Source of the DNA: DUSC01 sp964371125 | GTDB taxonomy: Bacteria > Pseudomonadota > Alphaproteobacteria > Rhizobiales > Rhizobiaceae | DNA: 43,796 bases | Reading direction: 5' to 3' | Assembly: GCA_964371125.1 (NCBI GenBank) | Contig: CAYJMY010000014.1 | Location: 1 to 43,796 of the forward strand | Shown: one piece after another, positions 1 to 9,341 of the stretch | How the letters are laid out: every line of letters starts with the position of its first letter | Numbering within the stretch: the first letter of the stretch is position 1 | Notes under the pieces: generated by a model | Database searches by the model: none | Seen by the model: only the letters and a program-made list of their open reading frames with translations | Told to the model about the DNA's origin: nothing | Position numbers and translations under genes: made by a program

Positions 1-10
1 CCCCTCATCC

Positions 11-47
11 GCCCCTTCGGGGCACCTTCTCCCGCAGGGGGAGAAGG
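11..47. repeat. double-hairpin palindromic intergenic repeat
   Basis: Two adjacent perfect stem-loops are visible. The first has arms GCCCC (11-15) and GGGGC (19-23). The second has arms CCTTCTCCC (25-33) and GGGAGAAGG (39-47). From memory, this sequence type resembles the short palindromic intergenic repeats common in Rhizobiales genomes. No gene is visible between 1 and 305. A genome-wide search would show the copy number. Confidence 0.6.
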
Positions 48-151
48 GGGGCGCCGGCCTCGCCCGCTTCGTCATTGCGTGGTCACTGCCGTGGAATGAC
101 GGAGGCGCGGGGCGGCGACAGGCCCCCCTCTCCGCCTCGCTGAGCTCGGCA

Positions 152-179
152 CCTCTCCCCCCCGTTCCGGGTGGAGAGG
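152..179. repeat. second palindromic repeat unit
   Basis: An inverted repeat with arms CCTCTCC (152-158) and GGAGAGG (173-179) sits in the same C/G-run-rich intergenic block as the hairpins at 11-47. It lies about 125 bases before the first gene. It is probably another degenerate unit of an intergenic palindromic repeat. A transcription role cannot be excluded. Confidence 0.4.
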
Positions 180-305
180 ATGGGCGCCAGTGAACCGGCG
201 CCGGCAGGCACGGGTTTTCCGCAGTGCAATATCGGTCTGGAGAAAGCGCGGCATCTGTGAAAAGGTGGCGGTTCCGAAGCCGACGCACGACATGACCGGA
301 GCGCC

Positions 306-3300
306 ATGGCAATCCTTGCCGCCGTCTATCACCTGACCCACTATCGCTACGACCGGCCGGTGGTGCTGGGGCCGCAGGTGATCCGGCTCAGGCCCGCGCC
401 GCATTCGCGCACCAAGGTGCTCAGCCACTCGCTGAAGGTCCAGCCGGCGAACCACTTCGTCAATCTGCAGCAGGACCCCTACGGCAACTTCCTCGCCCGC
501 TTCGTCTTCCCCGAGCCGGTCACCGAGCTGAAGATCGAGGTCGACCTCGTCGCCGACATGACGGTCTACAACCCGTTCGACTTCTTCGTCGAACCGTCGG
601 CCGAAACCTGGCCGTTCGAATACCCCGAGGAGATCCGCGACGACCTCGCCATCTACCGCACGCCGGAGCCGGCCGGGCCGCTGCTCGACACCTTCCTGAA
701 GACGATCGACCGCACGCCGACCAACACGGTGAACTTCGTCGTCGACCTCAACGCCCGCATCCAGCGCGAGGTCGGCTACGTGATCCGCCTGGAGACCGGC
801 GTGCAGACGCCCGAGGAGACGCTGCGCGTCGCCAGGAGCTCGTGCCGCGATTCCTCGTGGCTGCTGGTCCAGGTGCTGCGCCATCTCGGCTTCGCCGCCC
901 GCTTCGTCTCCGGCTACCTGATCCAGCTGAAGCCGGACCTCGTCGCGCTCGACGGCCCGCCGGGCACCGCGGTCGACTTCACCGACCTGCACGCCTGGTG
1001 CGAGGTGTATCTCCCCGGCGCCGGCTGGATCGGCCTCGACCCGACGTCCGGCCTGCTCACCGGCGAGAGCCACGTGCCGCTGGCGGCGACGCCGCACTAC
1101 CGCAACGCCGCCCCGATCTCGGGCATGGCGAGCTTCGCCAATGTCGACTTCGCCTTCGACATGCGGGTCGACCGCATCGCCGAGCATCCGCGCATCACCA
1201 AGCCCTTCTCCGACGAATCGTGGGAGGCGCTCGACCGCCTCGGCGCGGAGGTGGACGCAGTGTTGAAGGCCGAGGACGTGCGCCTGACCATGGGCGGCGA
1301 GCCGACCTTCGTCTCGATCGACGATTTCGAGAGCGCGGAATGGAACACCGCCGCCGTCGGCCCGACCAAGCGCGAGAAGGCCGACGCGCTGATCCGCCGC
1401 CTGCGCGAGCGTTTTGCGCCGGGCGGCTTCCTGCATTACGGCCAGGGCAAGTGGTATCCGGGCGAGACCCTGCCGCGCTGGACGTTTTCGCTCTACTGGC
1501 GCACCGACGGCGAGCCGGTGTGGCGCGACCCTTCGCTGATCGCCGCCGAGACGGCCGGCGCGAATCCCGCGCCCGCCGAGGCCGGCAGGCTGATGACCGA
1601 GATCGCCCGCGAACTGGGCATCGAGGCGGAGATGGTGGCCGAGGCCTACGAGGACCCTGCCGAGTGGCTGCTCAAGGAAGGCAAGCTGCCGGACAACGTC
1701 GATCCGTCGAACTCGAAGTTGGAGGATGCGGAGGAGCGCAGCCGCATGGCGCGCGTCTTCGAGCGCGGGCTGACGGCTCCTTCCGGCTACGTCCTGCCGG
1801 TGCAGCGCTGGAATGCCGCCGCCTCCGGCCCGCGCTGGCAGTCCGAACGCTGGAAGACGCGGCGCGGCCGGCTGTTCCTGGTGCCCGGCGATTCGCCGGT
1901 CGGCTATCGCCTGCCGCTCGGTTCGCTGCCCTACGTGCCGCCGGCGCAGTACCCCTACATCGTGCCGATGGACCCCTCGCTGCCGCGCCAGCCGCTGCCG
2001 CCGCGCGAGGCGATCCTCGCCGAGGCCGCCAACGCCGACGCCATGGCGCACCGCCAGGCCGAAGCCTCGTTCACGCCTGCCGGCGACCAGCAGGACCGCG
2101 TCGAGCAGCATCTCGGCGAGATCGGCGGCGCCGTGCGCACCGCGCTCTCGGTCGAGTCGCGCGACGGCAGGCTGAACGTGTTCATGCCGCCGGTCGAGGC
2201 GCTGGAGGACTATCTGGAACTCGTCGCGGCGGCAGAGAACGCCGCCCGCCGGGTCGGCCTTCCGGTCCACATCGAGGGCTACGCGCCGCCGCACGATCCG
2301 CGCCTCAACGTCATCCGCGTCGCGCCCGACCCCGGCGTCATCGAGGTCAACATCCACCCGGCGTCGAGCTGGGCGGACTGCGTGGCGACGACGTCCGCGA
2401 TCTACGAGGAAGCACGCCAGAGCCGGCTCGGCGCCGACAAATTCATGATCGACGGGCGCCACACCGGCACCGGCGGCGGCAACCACGTCGTCGTCGGCGG
2501 GGCGACGCCCGCCGACAGCCCGTTCCTGCGCCGGCCGGACCTCTTGAAGAGCCTGGTGCTCGAATGGCAGCGCCATCCCTCGCTGTCCTATCTGTTCTCC
2601 GGCCTGTTCATCGGCCCGACGAGCCAGGCGCCGCGCATCGACGAGGCGCGCCACGATTCGCTCTACGAACTGGAGATCGCGCTTGCGCAGGTGCCCGCCC
2701 CGGACAGGGGCCAGGCGCCGCTGCCGTGGCTGGTCGACCGCCTGTTCCGCAACCTGCTCGTCGACGTCACCGGCAACACGCACCGCTCGGAAATCTGCAT
2801 CGACAAGCTGTTCTCGCCCGACGGCCCGACGGGGCGTCTCGGCCTGGTCGAGTTCCGCGGCTTCGAGATGCCGCCCAACGCGCGCATGAGCCTCGCCCAG
2901 CAGCTGCTGGTCCGGGCGCTGATCGCGAAATTGTGGAAGAGCCCGCTCGACGGCCGCTTCGTCCGCTGGGGCACGGCGCTGCACGACCGCTTCATGCTTC
3001 CGCACTACGTCTGGCAGGACTTCCTCGACGTGCTCGCCGAACTGCGCGCCGGCGGCTTCGGCTTCCGCCCGGAATGGTTCGCCGCGCAGCTCGAGTTCCG
3101 CTTCCCCTTCTGCGGCGAGGTCGAGTACGGCGGGGTGAAGCTGGAACTGCGCCAGGCGCTGGAGCCCTGGCACGTGATGGGCGAGCAGGGCGCCATCGGC
3201 GGCACCGTGCGCTACGTCGATTCCTCGGTCGAGCGCCTTCAGGTGCGCACCGAAGGGCTCAACCCGGAACGTCACGCCATCGCCTGCAACGGCCGGCCGC

Positions 3301-3650
3301 TGCCCATGCGCCAGACGGAGAACCGCGAAGTGGCGGTCGCCGGCGTCCGCCACAAGGCCTGGCAGCCGGCGTCGGGCCTGCACCCGGCGCTTCCCGTCAA
3401 CACGCCGCTCGTCTTCGACATCTACGACCGCTGGTCGGGCCGCTCGCTCGGCGGCTGCGTCTATCACGTCGCCCATCCCGGCGGGCGCAACTACGAGACC
3501 TTCCCGGTCAACGCCAACGAGGCGGAGGCGCGACGGCTGGCCCGCTTCGAGCACGTGAACCACACCGCCGGGGCCTTCGCGCTTCCCCGCGAGCAGCCGC
3601 CGTCCGATTTCCCGATGACGCTCGACCTGCGTCGTCCCGCGGGGATCTGA
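306..3650 (+). CDS. transglutaminase-like / putative amidoligase (DUF2126) protein
   Basis: The product is a large predicted cytoplasmic protein of 1114 residues. The N-terminal third is a bacterial transglutaminase-like domain with a visible Cys-His-Asp triad: C180 in a SSCRDSSW context, H229 in LHAW and D245 in LDPT. The C-terminal two thirds match the DUF2126 family, which Pfam describes as a putative amidoligase. The ATG at 306 is preceded by GGAG five bases upstream. The ATP-grasp/alpha-E gene starts two bases after its stop, so the two are almost certainly co-transcribed. The family recurs with ATP-grasp, alpha-E and small transglutaminase genes and has been predicted from gene context to form or cleave peptide-type amide bonds. 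Its substrate is unknown. Family assignment is firm; function is inferred. Confidence 0.9.
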   Translation: MAILAAVYHLTHYRYDRPVVLGPQVIRLRPAPHSRTKVLSHSLKVQPANHFVNLQQDPYGNFLARFVFPEPVTELKIEVDLVADMTVYNPFDFFVEPSAETWPFEYPEEIRDDLAIYRTPEPAGPLLDTFLKTIDRTPTNTVNFVVDLNARIQREVGYVIRLETGVQTPEETLRVARSSCRDSSWLLVQVLRHLGFAARFVSGYLIQLKPDLVALDGPPGTAVDFTDLHAWCEVYLPGAGWIGLDPTSGLLTGESHVPLAATPHYRNAAPISGMASFANVDFAFDMRVDRIAEHPRITKPFSDESWEALDRLGAEVDAVLKAEDVRLTMGGEPTFVSIDDFESAEWNTAAVGPTKREKADALIRRLRERFAPGGFLHYGQGKWYPGETLPRWTFSLYWRTDGEPVWRDPSLIAAETAGANPAPAEAGRLMTEIARELGIEAEMVAEAYEDPAEWLLKEGKLPDNVDPSNSKLEDAEERSRMARVFERGLTAPSGYVLPVQRWNAAASGPRWQSERWKTRRGRLFLVPGDSPVGYRLPLGSLPYVPPAQYPYIVPMDPSLPRQPLPPREAILAEAANADAMAHRQAEASFTPAGDQQDRVEQHLGEIGGAVRTALSVESRDGRLNVFMPPVEALEDYLELVAAAENAARRVGLPVHIEGYAPPHDPRLNVIRVAPDPGVIEVNIHPASSWADCVATTSAIYEEARQSRLGADKFMIDGRHTGTGGGNHVVVGGATPADSPFLRRPDLLKSLVLEWQRHPSLSYLFSGLFIGPTSQAPRIDEARHDSLYELEIALAQVPAPDRGQAPLPWLVDRLFRNLLVDVTGNTHRSEICIDKLFSPDGPTGRLGLVEFRGFEMPPNARMSLAQQLLVRALIAKLWKSPLDGRFVRWGTALHDRFMLPHYVWQDFLDVLAELRAGGFGFRPEWFAAQLEFRFPFCGEVEYGGVKLELRQALEPWHVMGEQGAIGGTVRYVDSSVERLQVRTEGLNPERHAIACNGRPLPMRQTENREVAVAGVRHKAWQPASGLHPALPVNTPLVFDIYDRWSGRSLGGCVYHVAHPGGRNYETFPVNANEAEARRLARFEHVNHTAGAFALPREQPPSDFPMTLDLRRPAGI

Positions 3651-3652
3651 CC

Positions 3653-6058
3653 GTGGAACGACGTCCGCTCGGCCGGAGCGAGGCGCGGCCGCCGGCCGCG
3701 CCGCTGCTCGACAACTACCAGCCCGTGCCCGGCGTCCACGACGAGATGGTCGACGAGGCGGGCAATCCGCGGCCGGCATGGGCGTTCTTCATCGACGCGC
3801 TCGAGCGCCTCGGCGTCGACGAACTGTCCCGCCGTTTCGGCCGCGCCGACCAGTATCTGCGCGATGCCGGCGTCTACTACCGTGTCTACGACCAGCGCGG
3901 CGAGATCGAGCGCGAATGGCCGCTCGCCCACGTTCCCCTGCTGATCGCCGAGGACGAATGGAACGGCATCGCCGCCGGCCTGGTCGAGCGCGCCGATCTC
4001 CACGAGGCGATCGTCGCCGACATCTACGGCGAGGGCCGGCTGGTGCGCGACGGGCTGCTGCCGGCCGAGCTCGTCGCGGCGAGCCCCGAGTTCCTGCGGC
4101 CGATGGTCGGCACGAAGCCCGCCGGAGGCCATTTCCTCCATTTCTGCGCCTTCGAACTGGGCCGCGGGCCGAACGGCAAATGGTGGGTGCTCGGCGACCG
4201 CACCCAGGCGCCGTCGGGCGCCGGTTTCGCGCTGGAGAACCGCGTGGCGACGACGCGGGCGCTCTCCGACATCTACGGCGACATGCACGTGCACCGCCTC
4301 GCCGGCTTCTTTCGCGGTTTCCGCGACGCGCTGCTGGCGCGGGCGGAAGCGGGTTCGCGCGCCGCGATCCTGACGCCCGGCCCGCACAACGAGACCTATT
4401 TCGAACACGCCTACATCGCCCGCTATCTCGGCATGATGCTGCTCGAGGGCGAGGACCTCACGGTCTCCGGCGGCAGGCTGATGGTGCGCACCGTGTCGGG
4501 CCCGAAACCGATCGGCGTGCTCTGGCGCCGCCTCGACGCGGCCTTCACCGACCCGCTGGAGTTCAACCCGGAATCGCGGATCGGCACGCCGGGACTGGCC
4601 GAGGCGCTGCGCCGCGGTTCGGCGATCGTCGTCAACGCGCTGGGTTCGGGCATCCTCGAGACGCGCGCCCTGCTCGCCTTCCTGCCGACGATCGCGAGGG
4701 CGCTGAACGGCAAGGACCTGGCGCTGCCGTCGATCGCGACGTGGTGGTGCGGACAGGAGCGCGAGCGCCGGCACGTGCGCGACAACCTCGACCGCATGAT
4801 GGTCGGCCCGGCCCTGTCGACGAGGCTCGCCCTCGAGGACGACGACGCCACGGTCCTCGGTTCGGCGCTCGACGCCGAGGCTCGCGCCGACCTGCTGGAC
4901 AGGCTGGAGCGCGACGGAGGCTCACTTGTCGCCCAGGAGGCGGTGAAGCTGTCGACGACGCCGGTCTACGTGCACGGATGGCTGGAGCCGCGGCCGGCGA
5001 CGCTGCGCGTCTATCTCGCCCGCACGGCGGACGGCTGGGCGGTCATGCCGGGCGGCTTCGCCCGCATCGGCTTCTCGCTCGACCCCACCGCGATCGCCAT
5101 GCAGCGCGGCGGCCAGGCGGCCGACGTCTGGGTGGTCAGCGACCGGCCGGTTCCCCAGGACACGCTGCTGCCGCGCGAGGGCGAAGAGTTCCGCAGGAAC
5201 GTGCCGGGCAGCCTGCCCAGCCGCGCCGCCGAGAACCTGCTCTGGCTCGGCCGTTACGTCGAGCGCTCGGAGGAGACGGTGCGCATCCTGCGCGCCTACC
5301 ACGTGCGGCTCGCCGAGACGTCGGATCCCGACCTGCCGCTGCTCGCATACGTTCGCGACAGCCTCGCGCCCTACGGCATCGACGTCGGCGAGGCGATCCC
5401 CGACGCGCTGGTGGCCTCGCTCGACAGCGCCGCCTACAGCGCCGGCCGCATCCGCGACCGCTTCTCGCCGGACGGCTGGCTGGCGCTGCGCGACCTGTCG
5501 AAGACCATCCACGACTTCGCCGAGAAGGTCACGCCCGGCGACGACGCGACGCGCGCCATGACGGTGCTCTTGCGCAAGCTCGCCGGCTTCACCGGCCTGC
5601 TGCACGAGAACATGTACCGCTTCACCGGCTGGCGTTTCCTCGAGATCGGCCGGCGCATCGAGCGCGGCATCCAGATGTCTCGCTCGCTCGGCCGCCTCAC
5701 CGCCAAGGCGGCGCCGGAGGGCGCGCTCGACATGATGCTGGAGATCGGCGACAGCGTGCTCACCCACCGGCGCCAGTACAATGTGCGCTCCGGCCGGCGC
5801 ACCGTGCTCGACCTGCTGGCGCTCGACCCGCTCAATCCGCGCTCGCTGCTCTTCCAGCTCGACCGGCTGAAGACCGAGGTCGAGCTTCTGCCCGGCGGTT
5901 CGCCGAGCAACATGACGGCGGCGTCGAAGGAGGTGCTGCGGCTGCACACCGCGCTCGCCATCAAGGAGCCGGCCGACCTGACGGCCGAGACGCTGGACGG
6001 GCTCGTCGGCGGCCTCGCGGGGATCTATGACGAACTGGCCCGGTTCTACTTCGCCTGA
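3653..6058 (+). CDS. circularly permuted ATP-grasp / alpha-E domain fusion protein
   Basis: The product has 801 residues. The first ~480 residues resemble the circularly permuted type 2 ATP-grasp family (DUF404/DUF407), including the conserved GDRTQAPSGAGFALENR stretch and TPGPHNETYFEH. The remainder, from about residue 520 (SRAAENLLWLGRYVER), is an all-helical alpha-E (DUF403) domain. In many bacteria these are two separate genes; here they are fused. The GTG at 3653 is chosen because it lies two bases after the upstream stop, has GGGGA just before it, and the conserved region begins soon after. The family is predicted to ligate amino acids or peptides using ATP, working with the neighbouring transglutaminase and DUF2126 proteins. 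No substrate is established. Confidence 0.9.
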   Translation: MERRPLGRSEARPPAAPLLDNYQPVPGVHDEMVDEAGNPRPAWAFFIDALERLGVDELSRRFGRADQYLRDAGVYYRVYDQRGEIEREWPLAHVPLLIAEDEWNGIAAGLVERADLHEAIVADIYGEGRLVRDGLLPAELVAASPEFLRPMVGTKPAGGHFLHFCAFELGRGPNGKWWVLGDRTQAPSGAGFALENRVATTRALSDIYGDMHVHRLAGFFRGFRDALLARAEAGSRAAILTPGPHNETYFEHAYIARYLGMMLLEGEDLTVSGGRLMVRTVSGPKPIGVLWRRLDAAFTDPLEFNPESRIGTPGLAEALRRGSAIVVNALGSGILETRALLAFLPTIARALNGKDLALPSIATWWCGQERERRHVRDNLDRMMVGPALSTRLALEDDDATVLGSALDAEARADLLDRLERDGGSLVAQEAVKLSTTPVYVHGWLEPRPATLRVYLARTADGWAVMPGGFARIGFSLDPTAIAMQRGGQAADVWVVSDRPVPQDTLLPREGEEFRRNVPGSLPSRAAENLLWLGRYVERSEETVRILRAYHVRLAETSDPDLPLLAYVRDSLAPYGIDVGEAIPDALVASLDSAAYSAGRIRDRFSPDGWLALRDLSKTIHDFAEKVTPGDDATRAMTVLLRKLAGFTGLLHENMYRFTGWRFLEIGRRIERGIQMSRSLGRLTAKAAPEGALDMMLEIGDSVLTHRRQYNVRSGRRTVLDLLALDPLNPRSLLFQLDRLKTEVELLPGGSPSNMTAASKEVLRLHTALAIKEPADLTAETLDGLVGGLAGIYDELARFYFA

Positions 6059-6171
6059 ACGCAGGGGATGGGCCGGCCGTCCGCGGCGCGGCGGCGCGAT
6101 GCGCCTCTACCCATTTCTTCCCTTTGCCGCTACCAACGGACGGCGACCTCGCCTCCCGACGGAACCCGCCC

Positions 6172-7050
6172 GTGGAATACGACATCAGGCTCAGGCTATC
6201 CTATGACTATGACGCACCCGTCGGCGGCGGGCGCCACCAGGTGCGCGTGTCGCCGCGCACGCTGCCGGGCGAGCAGCGGGTCGTCGCCGCCGCCGTCGAT
6301 TTCGCGCCGCGGCCGGCCGAACGTTCCGACTTCGCCGATTTCTTCGGCAATCCGGTCACGTCGATCGCCTTTCGCGACCCCCACGACGAACTCGACGTGC
6401 GCATGAGCGCCCGCGTCTCGGTCACGCGGCCGGAACCGGGCATCGACCTCTCGCCCTCGCCGGACGCGCTGAAATCCGAGATCCTGTCGGTCCGCTCGCT
6501 GGCGCCGGAAACGCCGCACCATTTCCTCGCCGCGAGCCGCCATGCGCCCCCCGACGACGCGATCACGGCGTTCGCCCGCGAATGCCTGTCCCCGGAAACC
6601 TCCGCGGCCGGCCTCGCCGAAGCGTTGTGCCGGCGTATCCACGACGAGTTCGTCTACGACGGCGACGCGACCACGGTCTCCACGAGGGCCGTCGAGGCCT
6701 TCGAATTGCGCAGCGGGGTCTGCCAGGACTTCAGCCACGTGATGATCGCCGGTCTGCGCGGGCTCGGCGTGCCGGCGGGCTACGTCTCCGGCTTCCTCAG
6801 AACCATCCCGCCGCCGGGAAAGCAGCGTCTCGAAGGCGCCGATGCCATGCACGCCTGGGTGCGGGTCTGGTGCGGCCGCGACGCCGGCTGGCGGGAGTTC
6901 GATCCGACCAATGGCATCCTCGCCGGCAACGACCACATCACCGTCGGCTACGGCCGCGACTACGGCGACGTCGCCCCGATCGTCGGCGTGCTGAAGACCA
7001 CCGGCGGCCAGGCGATCCACCACGCGGTCGACGTGGTGCCGGTCGGATAG
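6172..7050 (+). CDS. transglutaminase family protein (small, N-terminal beta domain)
   Basis: The 292-residue product has the typical N-terminal strand-rich region of bacterial transglutaminase-like proteins (start VEYDIRLRLSYDYD) followed by the catalytic core. The triad is visible as C184 in SGVCQDF, H227 in MHAW and D244 in EFDPTNG. The GTG at 6172 is preferred over an upstream TTG at 6124 because family members begin at this YDIRL motif and GGAA lies seven bases upstream. It follows the ATP-grasp/alpha-E gene by 113 bases in which no other gene is seen. Such proteins are generally predicted to be papain-fold peptidases or transamidases. This one probably acts on the product of the two upstream genes, which is an inference from context. 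Confidence 0.88.
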   Translation: MEYDIRLRLSYDYDAPVGGGRHQVRVSPRTLPGEQRVVAAAVDFAPRPAERSDFADFFGNPVTSIAFRDPHDELDVRMSARVSVTRPEPGIDLSPSPDALKSEILSVRSLAPETPHHFLAASRHAPPDDAITAFARECLSPETSAAGLAEALCRRIHDEFVYDGDATTVSTRAVEAFELRSGVCQDFSHVMIAGLRGLGVPAGYVSGFLRTIPPPGKQRLEGADAMHAWVRVWCGRDAGWREFDPTNGILAGNDHITVGYGRDYGDVAPIVGVLKTTGGQAIHHAVDVVPVG

Positions 7051-7067
7051 GTTCAGGTGCGGCGGCA

Positions 7068-7085
7068 GCGGCGGCGCCCCGCCGC
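7068..7085 (+). terminator. GC-rich stem-loop after transglutaminase gene
   Basis: A perfect seven-base stem, GCGGCGG (7068-7074) with CCGCCGC (7079-7085) and a four-base loop, lies 18 bases after the stop at 7050. No T-run follows, so it is a weak candidate for the end of the 306-7050 operon. Confidence 0.3.
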
Positions 7086-7168
7086 GGCTCGTCCGACCTG
7101 CATGGCTTGTTAACGCGCCTCCGGCATTCTTGGGCGCCGACGACGACGACACAGACACCAGGACTCCC

Positions 7169-8524
7169 TTGAGACCGCCTTTCAAAGCCTATGATTTGCG
7201 CGGCCGCATCCCGGCCGAGATCAACGCGCCCTTCGCCTACCGCTTCGCCAAGGCGACGACGAACGTGCTGGCGCCCGGCGCCGTGGTGATCGGCCACGAC
7301 ATGCGCCAGGACAGCCCGGCGCTCGCCGAGGCGATGGCGCAAGGCTTCCTCGACGCCGGCGTGGGCGTGCTGCCCGTCGGCCTGTGCGGCACCGAGGAGG
7401 TCTATTTCCATACCGCCGACAGCGGCGCCGACGCCGGGCTGATGGTGACGGCCAGCCACAACCCGGCCGACTACAACGGCATCAAAATGGTGTTGAAGGG
7501 CGCGGCTGCGGCCACCCGCGACAACGCGCTGGCGGCGATCGAAGACGCCGTCTTCTCGGGCGACCCCTTCCCGTCCGTCGCCGACTACGCCGCGCGCGGC
7601 CGGCTGTCGCCGCACCTCGACCGCGCGCGTTACATCGAGCGGTTGCTGAGCCAAGTCCGCGGACGTACACTGAAGCCGATGAAGATCGTCTGCCACGCCG
7701 GGAACGGCTGCGCGGGACCGATCATCGACCTGCTCGAACCGCACCTGCCGTTCGAGTTCATCAAGATCGACCACCAGCCCGACCCGACGCTGCCCAACGG
7801 CATCCCCAATCCGCTCCTGCCCGAGAAGCGCACCAAGGCGGCGCAGGCCGTCGTCGACCACGGCGCCGATCTCGGCATCGCCTGGGACGGCGACTTCGAC
7901 CGCTGCTTCTTCTTCGACGATCGCGGCCGCTTCGTCGAAGGCTACTACCTCGTCGGCATGATCGCCGAGACGCTGCTGCGCGACGCGCCGGGCGCCACCG
8001 TGCTCTACGACCCGCGGCTGACCTGGAACACGATCGAGAAGGTCTCGCGGGCAGGCGGCGTGGCGAAGGTCTGCCCGACCGGCCACGCCTTCTTCAAGGC
8101 GAAGATGCGCGCCGAGAACGCCGTCTACGGCGGCGAGATGAGCGCGCACCATTATTTCCGCGATTTCGCCTTTTGCGATTCGGGCATGCTCGCCTGGCTG
8201 GTGGCCGTCGCCGATCTTTGCCAGAGCGGCGCCACGCTCGCCGGGATCATGGAGGACTGCATCGCCGCCTATCCGTGCTCCGGCGAGATCAACTTCACCG
8301 TCGCCGACGCCAGGGCGAGCCAGGCGCGCGTCGCCGACGCCTACCTGCGCCACGGACCGAAGGTCGAGACGATCGACGGGCTGAGCCTCGAATTCGACGA
8401 CTGGCGCTTCAACCTGCGCGCCTCGAACACCGAGCCGCTGCTCCGGCTCAACGTCGAGACCCGCGGCGACGCGGCCCTGCTCGAACGCAAGGTGGGCGAG
8501 CTGAAGGCGCTGATCGCCGGATGA
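7169..8524 (+). CDS. phosphomannomutase/phosphoglucomutase family protein
   Basis: This is an alpha-D-phosphohexomutase of 451 residues, near the usual ~455. It interconverts hexose 1- and 6-phosphates, most likely mannose, feeding GDP-sugar and surface polysaccharide synthesis. All four family signatures are present: the phosphoserine loop TASHNP (Ser96), the metal loop DGDFDR (Asp240, 242, 244), the sugar-binding GGEMSAHH, and the phosphate-binding RASNTEPLLRLN. A TTG start at 7169 is chosen because family members begin just before FKAYDLRG and AGGAC lies a few bases upstream. A TTG at 7130 would add 13 Asp/Thr-rich residues of no family character. The gene is convergent with the next, with only four bases between stops. 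Whether mannose or glucose is preferred cannot be read from the sequence. Confidence 0.88.
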   Translation: MRPPFKAYDLRGRIPAEINAPFAYRFAKATTNVLAPGAVVIGHDMRQDSPALAEAMAQGFLDAGVGVLPVGLCGTEEVYFHTADSGADAGLMVTASHNPADYNGIKMVLKGAAAATRDNALAAIEDAVFSGDPFPSVADYAARGRLSPHLDRARYIERLLSQVRGRTLKPMKIVCHAGNGCAGPIIDLLEPHLPFEFIKIDHQPDPTLPNGIPNPLLPEKRTKAAQAVVDHGADLGIAWDGDFDRCFFFDDRGRFVEGYYLVGMIAETLLRDAPGATVLYDPRLTWNTIEKVSRAGGVAKVCPTGHAFFKAKMRAENAVYGGEMSAHHYFRDFAFCDSGMLAWLVAVADLCQSGATLAGIMEDCIAAYPCSGEINFTVADARASQARVADAYLRHGPKVETIDGLSLEFDDWRFNLRASNTEPLLRLNVETRGDAALLERKVGELKALIAG

Positions 8525-8528
8525 CGTT

Positions 8529-9221
8529 TCAGCCGCCGCCGCCCGCCATCCAGCGGTCGTAGTCGGAGACGAGCAGGCGCAAGGGCGGCTCGTCCTCCTC
8601 CACCGACGAGAATCGGCCGATGGGGACGGCGAAGACGTTGTCGGTGAGGTCGTCGTTGACCGTCGACACCTCGCCGATGAGCACATCGGCGCCTTCTGCC
8701 CAGAAAGCGTGCCAGATTCCCGGAAAAAGCGTGACGCTTTCGCCCGGTTCGAGCGACAGGAGCTCGCTGGCAGACAACGACCGCTCGACGCCGTCGCAGG
8801 GCACGGTGACCGGCGCATCCGCGTCGATGCCGCCGTCCGCGCGCGACGCGTAGAGCCGGAGCACGAGCCTGCCGCCGCCGCGGTTGATGATGTCCTCGGC
8901 CTTCACCACGTGCCGGTGCATCGGCGACAGCTGGTCCTTGCGCAAAATCATGATCTTCTCGGCGTAGAGCATGCCCGAACCGCGCGCCAGATCCGCCGCC
9001 CGCCCGTTGCGCAGGGTGAAGAGGAACAGGCCGAGTTCGTCGAAGCGGCCCTGCCCGTAGTCGGTGATGTCCCAGCCGAGCCGCGCGCCGACGATGCCCT
9101 CCGGCCGCCGCTCCGCCAGTTCCCGCGGCGTCCACCAGGCAAAGGGCGGCAGGCGAAAGCCGAAGGAGCGGATGAAGGCATCGCCCTCGCGGATGATCTC
9201 GTTGATGTGCGAACGCTTCAT
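8529..9221 (-). CDS. D-lyxose ketol-isomerase family (cupin) protein
   Basis: The 230-residue product resembles the D-lyxose/D-mannose isomerase family (formerly DUF1498), a manganese-dependent cupin enzyme that interconverts an aldose and its ketose. Candidate metal ligands are H102 and H104 in MHRH, E109, and H171 in GIWHAFW. The ATG at 9221 (MKRSHINEII) is preferred over an upstream in-frame start at 9281 because family members begin there and GAGG lies six bases before it. The upstream extension is Arg/Gly-rich and not conserved-looking. It lies downstream of flagellin 1 on the same strand and converges on the phosphohexomutase. Both neighbours handle hexoses, so a shared mannose/fructose role is plausible but unproven. 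Confidence 0.8.
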   Translation of the reverse strand: MKRSHINEIIREGDAFIRSFGFRLPPFAWWTPRELAERRPEGIVGARLGWDITDYGQGRFDELGLFLFTLRNGRAADLARGSGMLYAEKIMILRKDQLSPMHRHVVKAEDIINRGGGRLVLRLYASRADGGIDADAPVTVPCDGVERSLSASELLSLEPGESVTLFPGIWHAFWAEGADVLIGEVSTVNDDLTDNVFAVPIGRFSSVEEDEPPLRLLVSDYDRWMAGGGG

Positions 9222-9298
9222 GGGTGCCTCGACCGTGCCTGCTCCGCCTTCCCCACGCGGTCGCAAATTCCGCGGCCGCAATAACGGCGGCGCTCATG

Positions 9299-9325
9299 CT
9301 AAAAGGCCGCGGCATTGCGGCGGCC
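9299..9325 (-). terminator. probable intrinsic terminator of flagellin 1
   Basis: Read on the minus strand, GGCCGC (from 9325) pairs perfectly with GCGGCC across a nine-base loop, and TTTTAG follows. It sits about 50 bases after the flagellin stop at 9374 and before the isomerase start. The stem is short and the T-run has only four bases. Confidence 0.5.
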
Positions 9326-9341
9326 CGGAGAAGGGATGGAT

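Noticed and set aside
1..51. Possible CRISPR array or mobile-element end at the window start
   Set aside because: There are only adjacent hairpins with no spacer-repeat periodicity and no transposase. They fit short intergenic palindromes.
842..3652. Upstream extension of the ATP-grasp/alpha-E frame
   Set aside because: The frame is open far upstream, but the translation is Arg/Pro-rich shadow of the DUF2126 gene. The conserved protein starts just after the GTG at 3653.
72..3779. Very long minus-strand open frame (over 1200 codons) opposite the DUF2126 gene
   Set aside because: It is Arg/Ala/Val-rich with no domain pattern and mirrors the codon bias of the real gene. High GC content removes stops on the opposite strand.
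6938..8818. Long minus-strand frame across the phosphomannomutase gene
   Set aside because: It lacks any recognisable motif, while the plus strand encodes all four phosphohexomutase signatures.
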